A stretch of 64,000 bases of DNA from Thorsellia kenyensis (GTDB lineage: Bacteria > Pseudomonadota > Gammaproteobacteria > Enterobacterales > Thorselliaceae). This document shows positions 43,794 through 51,742 of this stretch, piece after piece (position 1 is the stretch's first letter; each line of letters opens with the position of its first letter). The notes below the pieces were generated by a model. The model searched no databases. It was not told the origin of the DNA and saw only the letters and a list, made by a program, of their open reading frames with translations. The translations under genes were made by a program, and so were the position numbers. Location of the stretch: the NCBI RefSeq assembly GCF_042432445.1, contig NZ_JBHLXE010000071.1:1-64000 (forward strand), read 5' to 3'.

Positions 43794-45983
43794 TTAATAA
43801 GATCCTTCCACTCTCCTACTGAGAAAAAGAATGATATTTTCAAGTTCGAAAGCTCCCAGATTTTCTAACTCTGTAATTAATGAAATTGCTTGCGCTAACG
43901 ACCAATTTTGAGTTTGTACTTCACGTGATTGAATGGATATCTCTTTCGCAAGATAATTAATAGACTCCTGCAATAACCAATTTGCTAACTCACACTCCTC
44001 TAGATTCTCTTTTTTTTCTATGAGGTTACCCATAAATAAAATCAATGACATAAAGACAGAACTAATATCACAATGCCTCAAGGGAGCAGGCACAGTGTCA
44101 ACTTCAACTTTTTTTAAACGACTGTCTAAGCGATAACTTATCATTAACGGTGGTATATAAGAGGAAACTTTTTTCAATATCTCCCACTCTTTATCATTCA
44201 ATTTTAAGGTAATCGGGACTAAGAGCGCTTGAGACACCCCTTGATTGACCACATGATGAAGTTGTAGTTTCTTTAATTGTAAAACAGCATCTGGTAAAAA
44301 AACACAAAATAATTCATCTCGCTCTACACTGTTCTTTCGGACTAATAGAACCGTTTGTTGATTTAAAATATAAAGCGCTTTGCCAAATGTTTTATATCGA
44401 GTTACATTTTCCTCAGTTTCATTGTCTGCAGAGAAAAACTGAGTTTGTTGAGTTTCTTTTCCGTCATGTTTTTCACTGACTAACGCAGTCATATCACAAG
44501 AGGATTCCGTCTGTTTTGTTTTTGCACAAAAGAGTAATGACTCATAAAGCTGTCTTTCTTTTCTGGTAGGCGCTTTGGTTTGATGTGAATAACTATTATT
44601 AATTTGTTGCCGATTCACTTGAGGATTATTTTGTTCTTTTGCCCCATCAGAAATTGCCATATATTCACTCAGATTAAATGGTGTTTGTTTCTTTTCGAAA
44701 TTGGGGTTGGTTTCTAAAATATCATTGGGTGTATCTACTTTTTTTGTTGCAGACAAAGTATCTTTTTCAGGAACTGAAGAAGGATGTAAAGAGGAAAAAC
44801 CAGAATTAGGGGCAACTTTTTCTAATACACTATGTTCACTCGGTGTTAATTGAGACGATTGTGTTGCAAATTGATTATCACCAGCAGCTTGCCTATTTTC
44901 ATCGCTAATCACAGGTATGATAGGTTGATTAGAATCAGTGTGTTGACGATACTCTTGTGCTTTAAGCGATTCAACAACCGCTTGATAAATAAAATCATGT
45001 ACTAATCTGGCTTGATGAAATCTCACTTCATGCTTAGCAGGATGAACATTGACATCTACTTGCTCTGGCGGTAAATGAAAATAAATAACATAAGCCAATT
45101 TATCATCAGAAGCCAACAGAGCCGGATAATAATGTGCAAAGGCTTGCTTTATCGCATGCAGAATCACTTTGTCTTTGACTATTCTGCCATTAACATAACA
45201 AAATTGAATACCCTTAGTAAAATGTGTTTCATTTTCTAAGCCCAAATTAGGCCATATCCAGGCTGTTATAGACAAGTCAAAATGTGTCCATTCAATATGT
45301 TGAGCATTTTCAATAAATTTAGATCCACAAACCGCTTCGATTCTCTCTATTTGTTTCTGTGATAACTCTTTTTTAGGATTAACCCGATACTCTCTTAACT
45401 TTTTTGCTTGGTGAGAAAGAGTGAAAGCAACATCATAACGAATCAGCGCAATTCTCTTTATTATTTCATCAATATGATTAAATTCCGTTTTTTCTGCACG
45501 TAAGAATTTTCTTCTAGCGGGCGTATTATAAAAAAGATTACGCACCTCAACACTAGTACCAACAGGATGGGCAGCCGGTTTAATAACAGCATTCATCTCA
45601 CGTCCCTCAGCATAAACTTGCCAAGCTTCACTTTGTTCAGCCGTTTTTGAGGTTAAAGTAAGTCTAGAAACTGAACTGATACTTGCAAGTGCCTCTCCCC
45701 TAAATCCAAAACTTAAGATTGAGAGTAAATCATCCATATTTTTAATTTTACTTGTGGCATGCCGACACAATGCTAGGGACAACTCCTCTTTAGGAATTCC
45801 TGAGCCATTATCACGAATTAAAATAAGACCCGCTCCCCCTTGTTCTATTTGAATATCTATGTGGGTCGCCCCTGCATCAAGACTATTTTCTACAAGTTCT
45901 TTGACCACAGATGAGGGCCTTTCAACCACTTCACCTGCGGCAATTTGATTCGCTAACTGCGGAGGTAAAATTTCAATGTGCAT
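43794..45983 (-). CDS. mutL: DNA mismatch repair protein MutL
   Basis: ATP-dependent matchmaker between MutS and MutH. From ATG 45983 it is 729 aa, much longer than E. coli MutL (615). The N-terminal GHKL ATPase (LPPQLANQIAAGEVVERPSSVVKELVENSLDAGA region, DNGSGIP, GFRGEALASISSVSRL) and the transducer domain (QVDVNVHPAKHEVRFH) are intact. The extra length is a polar Ser/Gln/Asn-rich linker (about 345-510) before the C-terminal dimerisation domain. ATG 45992, three codons upstream, was rejected because AGAGG directly touches it; the same motif is spaced 8 nt from 45983. A heptanucleotide repeat lies just upstream at the amiB end. Confidence 0.96.
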   Translation of the reverse strand: MHIEILPPQLANQIAAGEVVERPSSVVKELVENSLDAGATHIDIQIEQGGAGLILIRDNGSGIPKEELSLALCRHATSKIKNMDDLLSILSFGFRGEALASISSVSRLTLTSKTAEQSEAWQVYAEGREMNAVIKPAAHPVGTSVEVRNLFYNTPARRKFLRAEKTEFNHIDEIIKRIALIRYDVAFTLSHQAKKLREYRVNPKKELSQKQIERIEAVCGSKFIENAQHIEWTHFDLSITAWIWPNLGLENETHFTKGIQFCYVNGRIVKDKVILHAIKQAFAHYYPALLASDDKLAYVIYFHLPPEQVDVNVHPAKHEVRFHQARLVHDFIYQAVVESLKAQEYRQHTDSNQPIIPVISDENRQAAGDNQFATQSSQLTPSEHSVLEKVAPNSGFSSLHPSSVPEKDTLSATKKVDTPNDILETNPNFEKKQTPFNLSEYMAISDGAKEQNNPQVNRQQINNSYSHQTKAPTRKERQLYESLLFCAKTKQTESSCDMTALVSEKHDGKETQQTQFFSADNETEENVTRYKTFGKALYILNQQTVLLVRKNSVERDELFCVFLPDAVLQLKKLQLHHVVNQGVSQALLVPITLKLNDKEWEILKKVSSYIPPLMISYRLDSRLKKVEVDTVPAPLRHCDISSVFMSLILFMGNLIEKKENLEECELANWLLQESINYLAKEISIQSREVQTQNWSLAQAISLITELENLGAFELENIILFLSRRVEGSY

Positions 45984-46076
45984 TAGTTCCATCCTCTTGA
46001 AGGATAAAAGAAGGTTATATTGTGTTTCTCTTTTTATCTATACGATTATTTTAGAGTTTTCTTATCTGATTTTTAT

Positions 46077-46111
46077 GCTATTTGCTATTTGCTATTTGCT
46101 ATTTGCTATTT
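46077..46111. repeat. Heptanucleotide repeat (GCTATTT)5
   Basis: Five perfect tandem copies of GCTATTT. On the coding (minus) strand it reads AAATAGC, and the first unit supplies the last sense codon and TAG stop of amiB. The rest lies between amiB and mutL, ending about 95 nt upstream of the mutL start. Confidence 0.95.
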
Positions 46112-47704
46112 AGGGATTTTAAGTGATTGTCCTAATAGTACATTATCGCTTTTCATTTTATTTAATTGTTTGATCTCATCAGGATTAACCTGATATTGAT
46201 GTGCAATTTTTATGAGTGTATCCCCTTTTTTTACTTTATGGATTAGGTATCCTTTAGCACTATTTTTAGTTGCTTGAGCTTTGGGCATACTTTTTGCTCT
46301 TAGCGATCCTGATGTATTGACTGGGTGATCTAAAAAGTATTGTTTCAGACCAGCATATATCGCTTCAGCCAATTTATTTTGATAAGCTTCACTACTTATC
46401 AATTTCGCTTCATCCTTATTACTAACAAACCCTACTTCAACAAGTAATGAAGGAATGTCAGGTGAACGAAGAACACCTAAACTCGCATGAGCAGGTTTTT
46501 TCTTATGCAACTTCCCTACCTGATCAAGTCCTTTTAGTACTTCTAAAGCAGCTCCGTATCCTACTTTCTGAGCATGTGCAAATTGTAAATCTATAACGGC
46601 TTGACTCAGATATTTATCTTTTTCATTTCCAGATAGTACATCTCCCGCGCCACCAAGTAATTCAGATTGCTTTTCTTGCTTTTCAAGCCAACCAGCCATT
46701 TCAGTATCAGCCCTTTTGTTGGAGAGTACCCAAACTGAAGCTCCTTTTGCCTCTTTATTTGGCGCGGCATCGGCATGAATAGAAACAAGTAGATTGGCTT
46801 TTTGTTCCCTTGCGATTTCCGAGCGTTTAGGTACGCTGATAAAATAGTCTCCTGTTCTGGTTAAAACAGGTTTAAACATCGGATCATTTTCAAGGAGCTT
46901 TTCTAATTTTTTACTCACTGCAAAGACGATTTTTTTCTCTTGTTGTCCTGCAGGACCAACAGCTCCTGGATCTTTACCTCCATGCCCTGCATCAATGGCA
47001 ATGACAATCGGACCTGATGAATAATTACTTTGATTTTGCGATTTTGTTTGTTCAGTTTGATTACGTTTTGGGACCGCTGTTTTAAGCTTATCTTTACCCT
47101 TTTGCTCTATAAACTTTTGTTTAGCTTCTGTTTTTGCGGTTGTATTATTTGTTGAATTAGCTACTTTACCTGTATTCTTAGTTGCTTCTTTTCCAGGTAC
47201 TACTGACTTATTTTTATTATTCAATACAGAAAAAACATCTTCTTTAGGCGCTGCTGGCGAGTTGCCATTATTCCGAGCATCCGGAGTGGTAGTGGCTTTA
47301 ATTGAAATCAATAAAAAATAATTTTCTCCTTTTTTTATAAGGGATTTACTTGCGGAAATAGGCTGACTTACAGGAACAATCAATCTGGATTTCCCCTTTG
47401 CGCCATTACTGGCGATAAGCGCTTTCATTAGGTTAGCGCCACTGAATTCAAACGGCAAACCTTGTAGTGCATTGTTAGCATCAAAATCAATATTTAGCTG
47501 CTGTTTTTTTGCATCAAAAAATATATCTGCCTTGACAGACGAATTAAAAGCCAGAGTAAGGGATGACTCATTAGGTCTATTAGTAAATTCTAGGTTTATC
47601 AGATAACCTGCAGCTTGAGTACTAAAACTGATCCCAACCAAAAGGAAGCATACAATAGTAAACAAGACGTTCCTAAACGTGTGCAATGCTTTAACTAAAT
47701 ACAT
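46106..47704 (-). CDS. amiB: N-acetylmuramoyl-L-alanine amidase AmiB with LysM
   Basis: Periplasmic amidase that splits septal peptidoglycan during daughter-cell separation. It has an AMIN domain (about 35-130), a Ser/Thr/Lys-rich linker, the zinc-dependent Amidase_3 domain (VIAIDAGHGGKDPGAVGP with metal His, VSIHADAAPN, SLGVLRSPDIPSLLVEVGFVSN with catalytic Glu) and a C-terminal LysM domain (HKVKKGDTLIKIAHQYQV). E. coli AmiB lacks the LysM but Pasteurellaceae-type amidases have it. ATG 47704 gives a clear signal peptide (KALHTFRNVLFTIVCFLLVG); the in-frame ATG 47782 adds 26 uncharacteristic residues. No strong ribosome-binding site precedes either, so the start is uncertain. Confidence 0.92.
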   Translation of the reverse strand: MYLVKALHTFRNVLFTIVCFLLVGISFSTQAAGYLINLEFTNRPNESSLTLAFNSSVKADIFFDAKKQQLNIDFDANNALQGLPFEFSGANLMKALIASNGAKGKSRLIVPVSQPISASKSLIKKGENYFLLISIKATTTPDARNNGNSPAAPKEDVFSVLNNKNKSVVPGKEATKNTGKVANSTNNTTAKTEAKQKFIEQKGKDKLKTAVPKRNQTEQTKSQNQSNYSSGPIVIAIDAGHGGKDPGAVGPAGQQEKKIVFAVSKKLEKLLENDPMFKPVLTRTGDYFISVPKRSEIAREQKANLLVSIHADAAPNKEAKGASVWVLSNKRADTEMAGWLEKQEKQSELLGGAGDVLSGNEKDKYLSQAVIDLQFAHAQKVGYGAALEVLKGLDQVGKLHKKKPAHASLGVLRSPDIPSLLVEVGFVSNKDEAKLISSEAYQNKLAEAIYAGLKQYFLDHPVNTSGSLRAKSMPKAQATKNSAKGYLIHKVKKGDTLIKIAHQYQVNPDEIKQLNKMKSDNVLLGQSLKIPK

Positions 47705-47828
47705 TATGAAAGATAGACTTTTGATAGACTGAGTACACTTAGTTGCTGCAAATTCAATAATTGGGCTTGTTGATTTAATCATATTAATAATGTTTTGGGT
47801 ATGTAATAGCTAGATTTTCTCATTTGAG

Positions 47829-48335
47829 TTAGTCTCTACCTGCAAATTGAAAAGCCCCTAATATTGATTCACCGATTGGACTTTGACTTTCTAATAAAAC
47901 GTGTCTTCTATTAGGTTCATTAATTGAATCACTATGGCTTAACTTAAGTAAAATATCGGGGGATGGTAACACACCTTCCCCTTTTGAGGGCCACTCAATT
48001 AATAAGATCACTTGCTGATTATGCATTGGAGTAAGATAATCTCTCATGCCCATCATTTCAAGCTCTTCTGCAGCAGCCAAGCGATACAAATCAAAATGAA
48101 AAATACGTTTATTTCCTAATTCATATGGCTCAACAAGTGTATATGTTGGACTCTTAACGTGGCCTTTATGGCCAAGTGACTGAATAAACCCCCTGCTAAA
48201 TGTTGTTTTGCCAGCACCTAAATCCCCCTCTAAATGAATCGTTACCAAGGGAACATGTAAAATTTGTGCTAAGGTGGCAGCAAGTTGTTGGGTCTGTGTT
48301 TCATCGTTTAGAAAAAAACTGTGTTTCACTGTCAT
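47829..48335 (-). CDS. tsaE: tRNA threonylcarbamoyladenosine biosynthesis ATPase TsaE
   Basis: ATPase that cycles the TsaBD complex making t6A37 in ANN-decoding tRNAs, normally essential. From ATG 48335 it is 168 aa (E. coli 153). Motifs are LEGDLGAGKTTFSRGFIQSLG (P-loop), VKSPTYTLVEPY, FHFDLYRL and LIEWPSKGEG. A GTG four codons upstream (48347) is the alternative. It is first of tsaE-amiB-mutL-miaA-hfq. The GTATT repeat lies only 35 nt (or 23 nt from the GTG) ahead of it, in its promoter or leader. Confidence 0.95.
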   Translation of the reverse strand: MTVKHSFFLNDETQTQQLAATLAQILHVPLVTIHLEGDLGAGKTTFSRGFIQSLGHKGHVKSPTYTLVEPYELGNKRIFHFDLYRLAAAEELEMMGMRDYLTPMHNQQVILLIEWPSKGEGVLPSPDILLKLSHSDSINEPNRRHVLLESQSPIGESILGAFQFAGRD

Positions 48336-48370
48336 AGAATTTATCACTTATAATTGTATTACTCTGCCCT

Positions 48371-48410
48371 GTATTGTATTGTATTGTATTGTATTGTATT
48401 GTATTGTATT
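48371..48410. repeat. Pentanucleotide repeat (GTATT)8
   Basis: Eight perfect tandem copies of GTATT (40 bp). It lies between divergent tsaE and queG, 23-35 nt upstream of tsaE and just upstream of the plus-strand extended -10 at 48433. Pentanucleotide tracts of this length are prone to slipped-strand length change. Confidence 0.97.
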
Positions 48411-48432
48411 GCGCTTATTATGCCACGCTTTT

Positions 48433-48441
48433 TGATATAAT
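48433..48441 (+). promoter_or_regulatory. Extended -10 promoter downstream of the GTATT repeat
   Basis: TGATATAAT, an extended -10 element, drives transcription toward queG. The -35 region falls against the repeat: its last bases join to TTGCGC at 48409-48414 with a long 21-bp spacer. Confidence 0.55.
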
Positions 48442-48491
48442 ATTGCTACTATGTTACCTAATGGATTAACATAATAATACTCAAGATTAAC

Positions 48492-48596
48492 GTGAAAATT
48501 GCCTTATTACGATCGTCAATCAAATACGCTGGTGTATTGCTAATAAGAACACTTTTTGCCTTAGCTATTTATTATACCGTTTTATCCTCAAAATGA
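48492..48596 (+). CDS. Possible 34-aa small hydrophobic protein or leader peptide
   Basis: GTG-started ORF of 34 codons. Two or three basic residues at the start (MKIALLRSSIKY) are followed by a hydrophobic run (AGVLLIRTLFALAIYYTVL), giving the look of a one-span membrane peptide. Its TGA lies inside the stem of the terminator at 48585-48599, and a promoter is 50 bp upstream. The ribosome-binding site is weak. It may be a real small protein, a leader peptide coupled to termination ahead of queG, or chance. No family is recognised. Confidence 0.3.
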   Translation: MKIALLRSSIKYAGVLLIRTLFALAIYYTVLSSK

Positions 48597-48607
48597 GGAC
48601 TTTTTTT
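48585..48607 (+). terminator. Terminator upstream of queG
   Basis: TCCTCA-AAA-TGAGGA then C and seven T, ending 20 nt before the queG ATG. It would attenuate transcripts starting at 48433 promoter before queG. Confidence 0.75.
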
Positions 48608-48626
48608 CACGTTAGATAATAGGCCC

Positions 48627-49814
48627 ATGGATAACTGTCGAAACAACTCACCTCTTAGCACAGAAAAAATAACGCTCATCAAAGCAACTATAAGAGAATT
48701 AAGTCTAGAACTAGGTTTTTCCCAAGTGGGTTTTTGTGATCTAGACGTCAAGAACGAGCACAAGCGTTTAAAACAATGGTTAGATAACCATTATCATGGT
48801 TCGATGGAGTGGATGCATAATCATCTAGAGCTTAGAGAAAACCCCAACCTATTACTTGAGGGGGCATTAAGTGCAATCGTTGTCAGGTTAGATTATCTCC
48901 CTGCGGATGCTAAATTTGCTCAAGTATTGTCTCAACCAGAACTTGGTTATATTAGCCGCTACGCCTTGGGACGTGACTACCACAAGGTAATGAGAAAAAA
49001 ACTGGCCCAACTAGTAGAAAAATTAAAAGAAATTCTTCCCCTGTGGTTTAAAAAATTATCACTCTCCTATCGACCATTTGTTGATTCTGCGCCAATTTTA
49101 GAAAGACCCTTAGCAGCCAAAGCAGGATTAGGATGGGTAGGAAAACACTCCTTGTTAATTAATAAAGAGGCGGGATCTTGGTTTTTTATTGGTGAAATAT
49201 TAATCAACATGCCATTATATTTACAAGAATCACCAGCGACTATAGAGTCTCTGTGTGGTACTTGCCAAGCTTGCCGTACTATTTGCCCGACACAAGCGAT
49301 TGTAGATGATTATATTGTCGATGCAAGACGGTGTATTTCTTATCTGACCATTGAGAACAAAGGTGCTATTCCTTTAGAATTTAGACCCTTAATGGGAAAT
49401 CGTATTTATGGTTGTGATGACTGCCAGCTGATTTGTCCACACAATCGACTTGCCCCACTAGGCCAGTTAGAAGCACTTATTGCAAATAAAAAACTCAAAG
49501 CTCCCACTTTACTGTCATTATTTAGCTGGGATGAAATGACTTTCTTAAAGGAAACAGAAGGCTCGCCTATTAGAAGAATTGGTTATGCTGCCTGGCTTCG
49601 CAATATTGCAACGGCTCTAGGTAATATTCCTTTTGATGAAAATCAAAGTCCTCTATTCATAAATGCACTGAATGAAAAAAAGGGACTATCCGAATTAGTC
49701 GATGAACATATTGATTGGGCTATCTCTCGCCATAGAGGACAGGCTATTTTAGTAACGCAACAACAAAAAAGATTGGTTCGAAGTATAAAAAAAGGATTAC
49801 CTAGAGACGCTTAA
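48627..49814 (+). CDS. queG: Epoxyqueuosine reductase QueG
   Basis: Cobalamin- and iron-sulfur-dependent enzyme for the last step of queuosine synthesis in tRNA. The 395-aa protein (E. coli 379) has RYALGRDYHKVMRKKL, PFVDSAPILERPLAAKAGLGWVGKH quoted in part, and two [4Fe-4S] motifs: CGTCQACRTICP and CDDCQLICPHN. The C-terminal part has HEAT-like helices (IRRIGYAAWLRNIATALGN). The ATG follows a terminator by 20 nt. Divergence from tsaE is also seen in E. coli (with nnr between). Confidence 0.95.
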   Translation: MDNCRNNSPLSTEKITLIKATIRELSLELGFSQVGFCDLDVKNEHKRLKQWLDNHYHGSMEWMHNHLELRENPNLLLEGALSAIVVRLDYLPADAKFAQVLSQPELGYISRYALGRDYHKVMRKKLAQLVEKLKEILPLWFKKLSLSYRPFVDSAPILERPLAAKAGLGWVGKHSLLINKEAGSWFFIGEILINMPLYLQESPATIESLCGTCQACRTICPTQAIVDDYIVDARRCISYLTIENKGAIPLEFRPLMGNRIYGCDDCQLICPHNRLAPLGQLEALIANKKLKAPTLLSLFSWDEMTFLKETEGSPIRRIGYAAWLRNIATALGNIPFDENQSPLFINALNEKKGLSELVDEHIDWAISRHRGQAILVTQQQKRLVRSIKKGLPRDA

Positions 49815-49926
49815 CATGTTTCAGCTTATGGTTACTCGGTGTTATCAATCAGATAACATCATACCAAAATATCTGCTTAATCCATAATCAGACAATGGAT
49901 TAAGCAGTCTAGCTATACTATAAACT

Positions 49927-51375
49927 CTATTCAAATAATTTTTTGTGTAGAGCTTTTACAATCTCATCAGCATCTTTTGATGGAACCAAAACACAAAAAT
50001 TGTGGCTGCTGGCGCCAAAACAGATCGAACGAATAGGATAAGGACTCAGTACATCAAAAATATCAGCCCCTGCTCCTGCGCTCTTAGTTAAGTGATTTCC
50101 AATAAGCGCCACAAGCGTCAGATCCGTTTCCACATCAACACGACATAAGGCATTGAGCTCATCAATTAAAGATGGTGTTATTAAGGCATCACCTGTGGTA
50201 GTAGAGCCTGTTGTATCTAATGTCAAAGAAACACTAATTTCTGAGGTAGTGATTAAATCCACTGAAATTTGATGCCTTGCTAAGATGGCAAAAACTTCAG
50301 CTAGAAAGCCTCTTGCATGTAACATTTGCAGGCTATGAAGCGTGAGAAGGGTTTGATCTCTTCTAAGAGTCAATGCTCTAAAAAGTGGAGTTTCTTCAGT
50401 CACTTGACTAACATAAGTCCCTCCAGCGTTTGGATCTTTGCTTGAACCAATAAATACAGGAATATTTGCCCTAACTGCTGGCAGTAAAGTCGCAGGATGT
50501 AAGATTTTAGCACCAAACGTAGCCATTTCAGCCGCCTCAACAAAAGAGATGTTTTTTATAGGACGGGCTAGAGGAGCAATACGAGGATCAGTCGTATAAA
50601 TACCCGGGACATCGGTCCAAATAGCCACTTCACTGGCATGTAACCCTTCTGCTAATAACGCTGCACTATAATCACTGCCTCCTCGACCAAGCGTAGTGGT
50701 TTGATCTTGCTCATTAGAACCAATAAATCCTTGGGTAATAACAATATTATCAGCGACTAAGTCTTTTAAGGTTTTTTCTGCATAATGAGTAATCAATTCT
50801 ATTTTTGGCATCGCCCTGCCAAAAAAACTGTCCGTTTTCATTACACCACGCACATCAAAAAAGACTGCACAAACGCCTCTTTGCTGCAAAACTGCTGTGA
50901 ATAATGTAGTTGATAACAGTTCACCATGAGCAACTAATTCATCGGCCAACATTCTTCGCTTATCCGAAGATATATTTTTAGTCTGACACTCTTTAGCCAA
51001 TACGTCTATGCGGTCAAGTAAGTTTGTTAATGCTTGATTTGGTTGAAATTCAGTTTGAAGATGACCCAAGATTTCTTCTTGAATCAATCTTACAGCAGCT
51101 AAAGTCTCACTTTTAGCTACATCATCTAATCCATTCGCTAACTTCACCAGATGATTAGTAACGCCTGCGGAAGCAGAAAGTACCACTAATTTTGTTTTCG
51201 GTTGAGATAAAATAAGATCAGCACAACGGGTCATTGCCTCGAAATTGGCTACACTCGTTCCGCCAAATTTGGCGATAGTGATATCTAATTTAGGAACTGA
51301 GCTAAAATCAGTGTGAGTATGTAAAGAAGACTCTTTTAAAGAGTAAGGGGCTTGTATATGACTTGTTTGATTCAT
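49927..51375 (-). CDS. lysC: Lysine-sensitive aspartokinase III
   Basis: Phosphorylates aspartate at the entry to lysine, threonine and methionine synthesis. The 482-aa protein (E. coli LysC 449) has KFGGTSVANFEAM, VVLSASAGVTNHLV, ELVAHGELLSTTLF, TLGRGGSDYSAALLAE, WTDVPGIYTTDPR and two C-terminal ACT domains (RGFLAEVFAILARHQISVDLITTSE). An N-terminal extension of about 30 polar residues precedes the usual start; no Met occurs in between, so ATG 51375 is used. A lysine riboswitch is in its leader. Confidence 0.96.
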   Translation of the reverse strand: MNQTSHIQAPYSLKESSLHTHTDFSSVPKLDITIAKFGGTSVANFEAMTRCADLILSQPKTKLVVLSASAGVTNHLVKLANGLDDVAKSETLAAVRLIQEEILGHLQTEFQPNQALTNLLDRIDVLAKECQTKNISSDKRRMLADELVAHGELLSTTLFTAVLQQRGVCAVFFDVRGVMKTDSFFGRAMPKIELITHYAEKTLKDLVADNIVITQGFIGSNEQDQTTTLGRGGSDYSAALLAEGLHASEVAIWTDVPGIYTTDPRIAPLARPIKNISFVEAAEMATFGAKILHPATLLPAVRANIPVFIGSSKDPNAGGTYVSQVTEETPLFRALTLRRDQTLLTLHSLQMLHARGFLAEVFAILARHQISVDLITTSEISVSLTLDTTGSTTTGDALITPSLIDELNALCRVDVETDLTLVALIGNHLTKSAGAGADIFDVLSPYPIRSICFGASSHNFCVLVPSKDADEIVKALHKKLFE

Positions 51376-51383
51376 AGTTTATC

Positions 51384-51406
51384 TCGTGTTAATAGTAGGT
51401 TAACAC
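51384..51406 (-). promoter_or_regulatory. Leader hairpin next to the lysC ribosome-binding site
   Basis: On the minus strand GTGTTAA-N7-TTAACAC forms a 7-bp stem 9 nt before the lysC ATG and directly upstream of the weak GAGA Shine-Dalgarno. It is probably part of the riboswitch expression platform, acting on translation since no T-run follows. Confidence 0.5.
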
Positions 51407-51472
51407 AAGGAGGGGGCGGGTTCGCTAGAAGTATGAGAATATCTCATTATATGCACGAGCATATTTTCTTTG

Positions 51473-51651
51473 CAAAGAAGTGCTCCACCTTGTGGCCAAT
51501 TGAACGGCACGTGTGACAGCCCAAAGGATTCAGCCTTTGTAGCCGAGTATTGTTCTTCCGCAAAACAACACTCTCGGCACTACACTCCCTGACTTATTTT
51601 CATTAGATGCGGTCTTCAAATAAGCTACCTAGATAGTGCGCCTCTTCTTGG
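51473..51651 (-). promoter_or_regulatory. Lysine riboswitch (L box) of lysC
   Basis: The minus-strand leader carries the conserved core in order: AAGAAGAGGCGC at the 5' side of P1, a variable P2 arm ending in GGGAGTG, the GCCGAGAG...CTCGGC arm, then TACAAAGGCTGAATCCTTTG and GGCTGTCAC, and finally GGTGGAGCACTTCTT closing P1 (51473-51480 pairs with 51644-51651). Layout and wording follow the E. coli lysC leader closely. Lysine binding should close P1 and lower lysC expression. A 14-nt self-complementary palindrome (51466-51479) overlaps the P1 3' strand. Confidence 0.95.
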
Positions 51652-51742
51652 TCTGATCCATTTTAACTTTACAGTAATGAATTAGACATAAGCTGTTATT
51701 TTTCAGATTTTTATCTAAAATGCAAGAGTTAAATGAAAATAA

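Larger units (their letters stand above)
48336..48626. other. tsaE/queG divergent region
   Basis: Holds the GTATT repeat (48371-48410), an extended -10 on the plus strand (48433-48441), a possible 34-codon ORF (48492-48596) and a plus-strand terminator (48585-48607). Confidence 0.6.

Noticed and set aside
46077..48410. Tandem repeats as a CRISPR array
   Set aside because: Units of 5 and 7 bp are contiguous, without spacers, and no cas genes are present.
19832..51375. A new defence or secretion system
   Set aside because: All intact genes here have housekeeping orthologues; no nuclease, toxin, helicase or pore cassette of defence type was seen.
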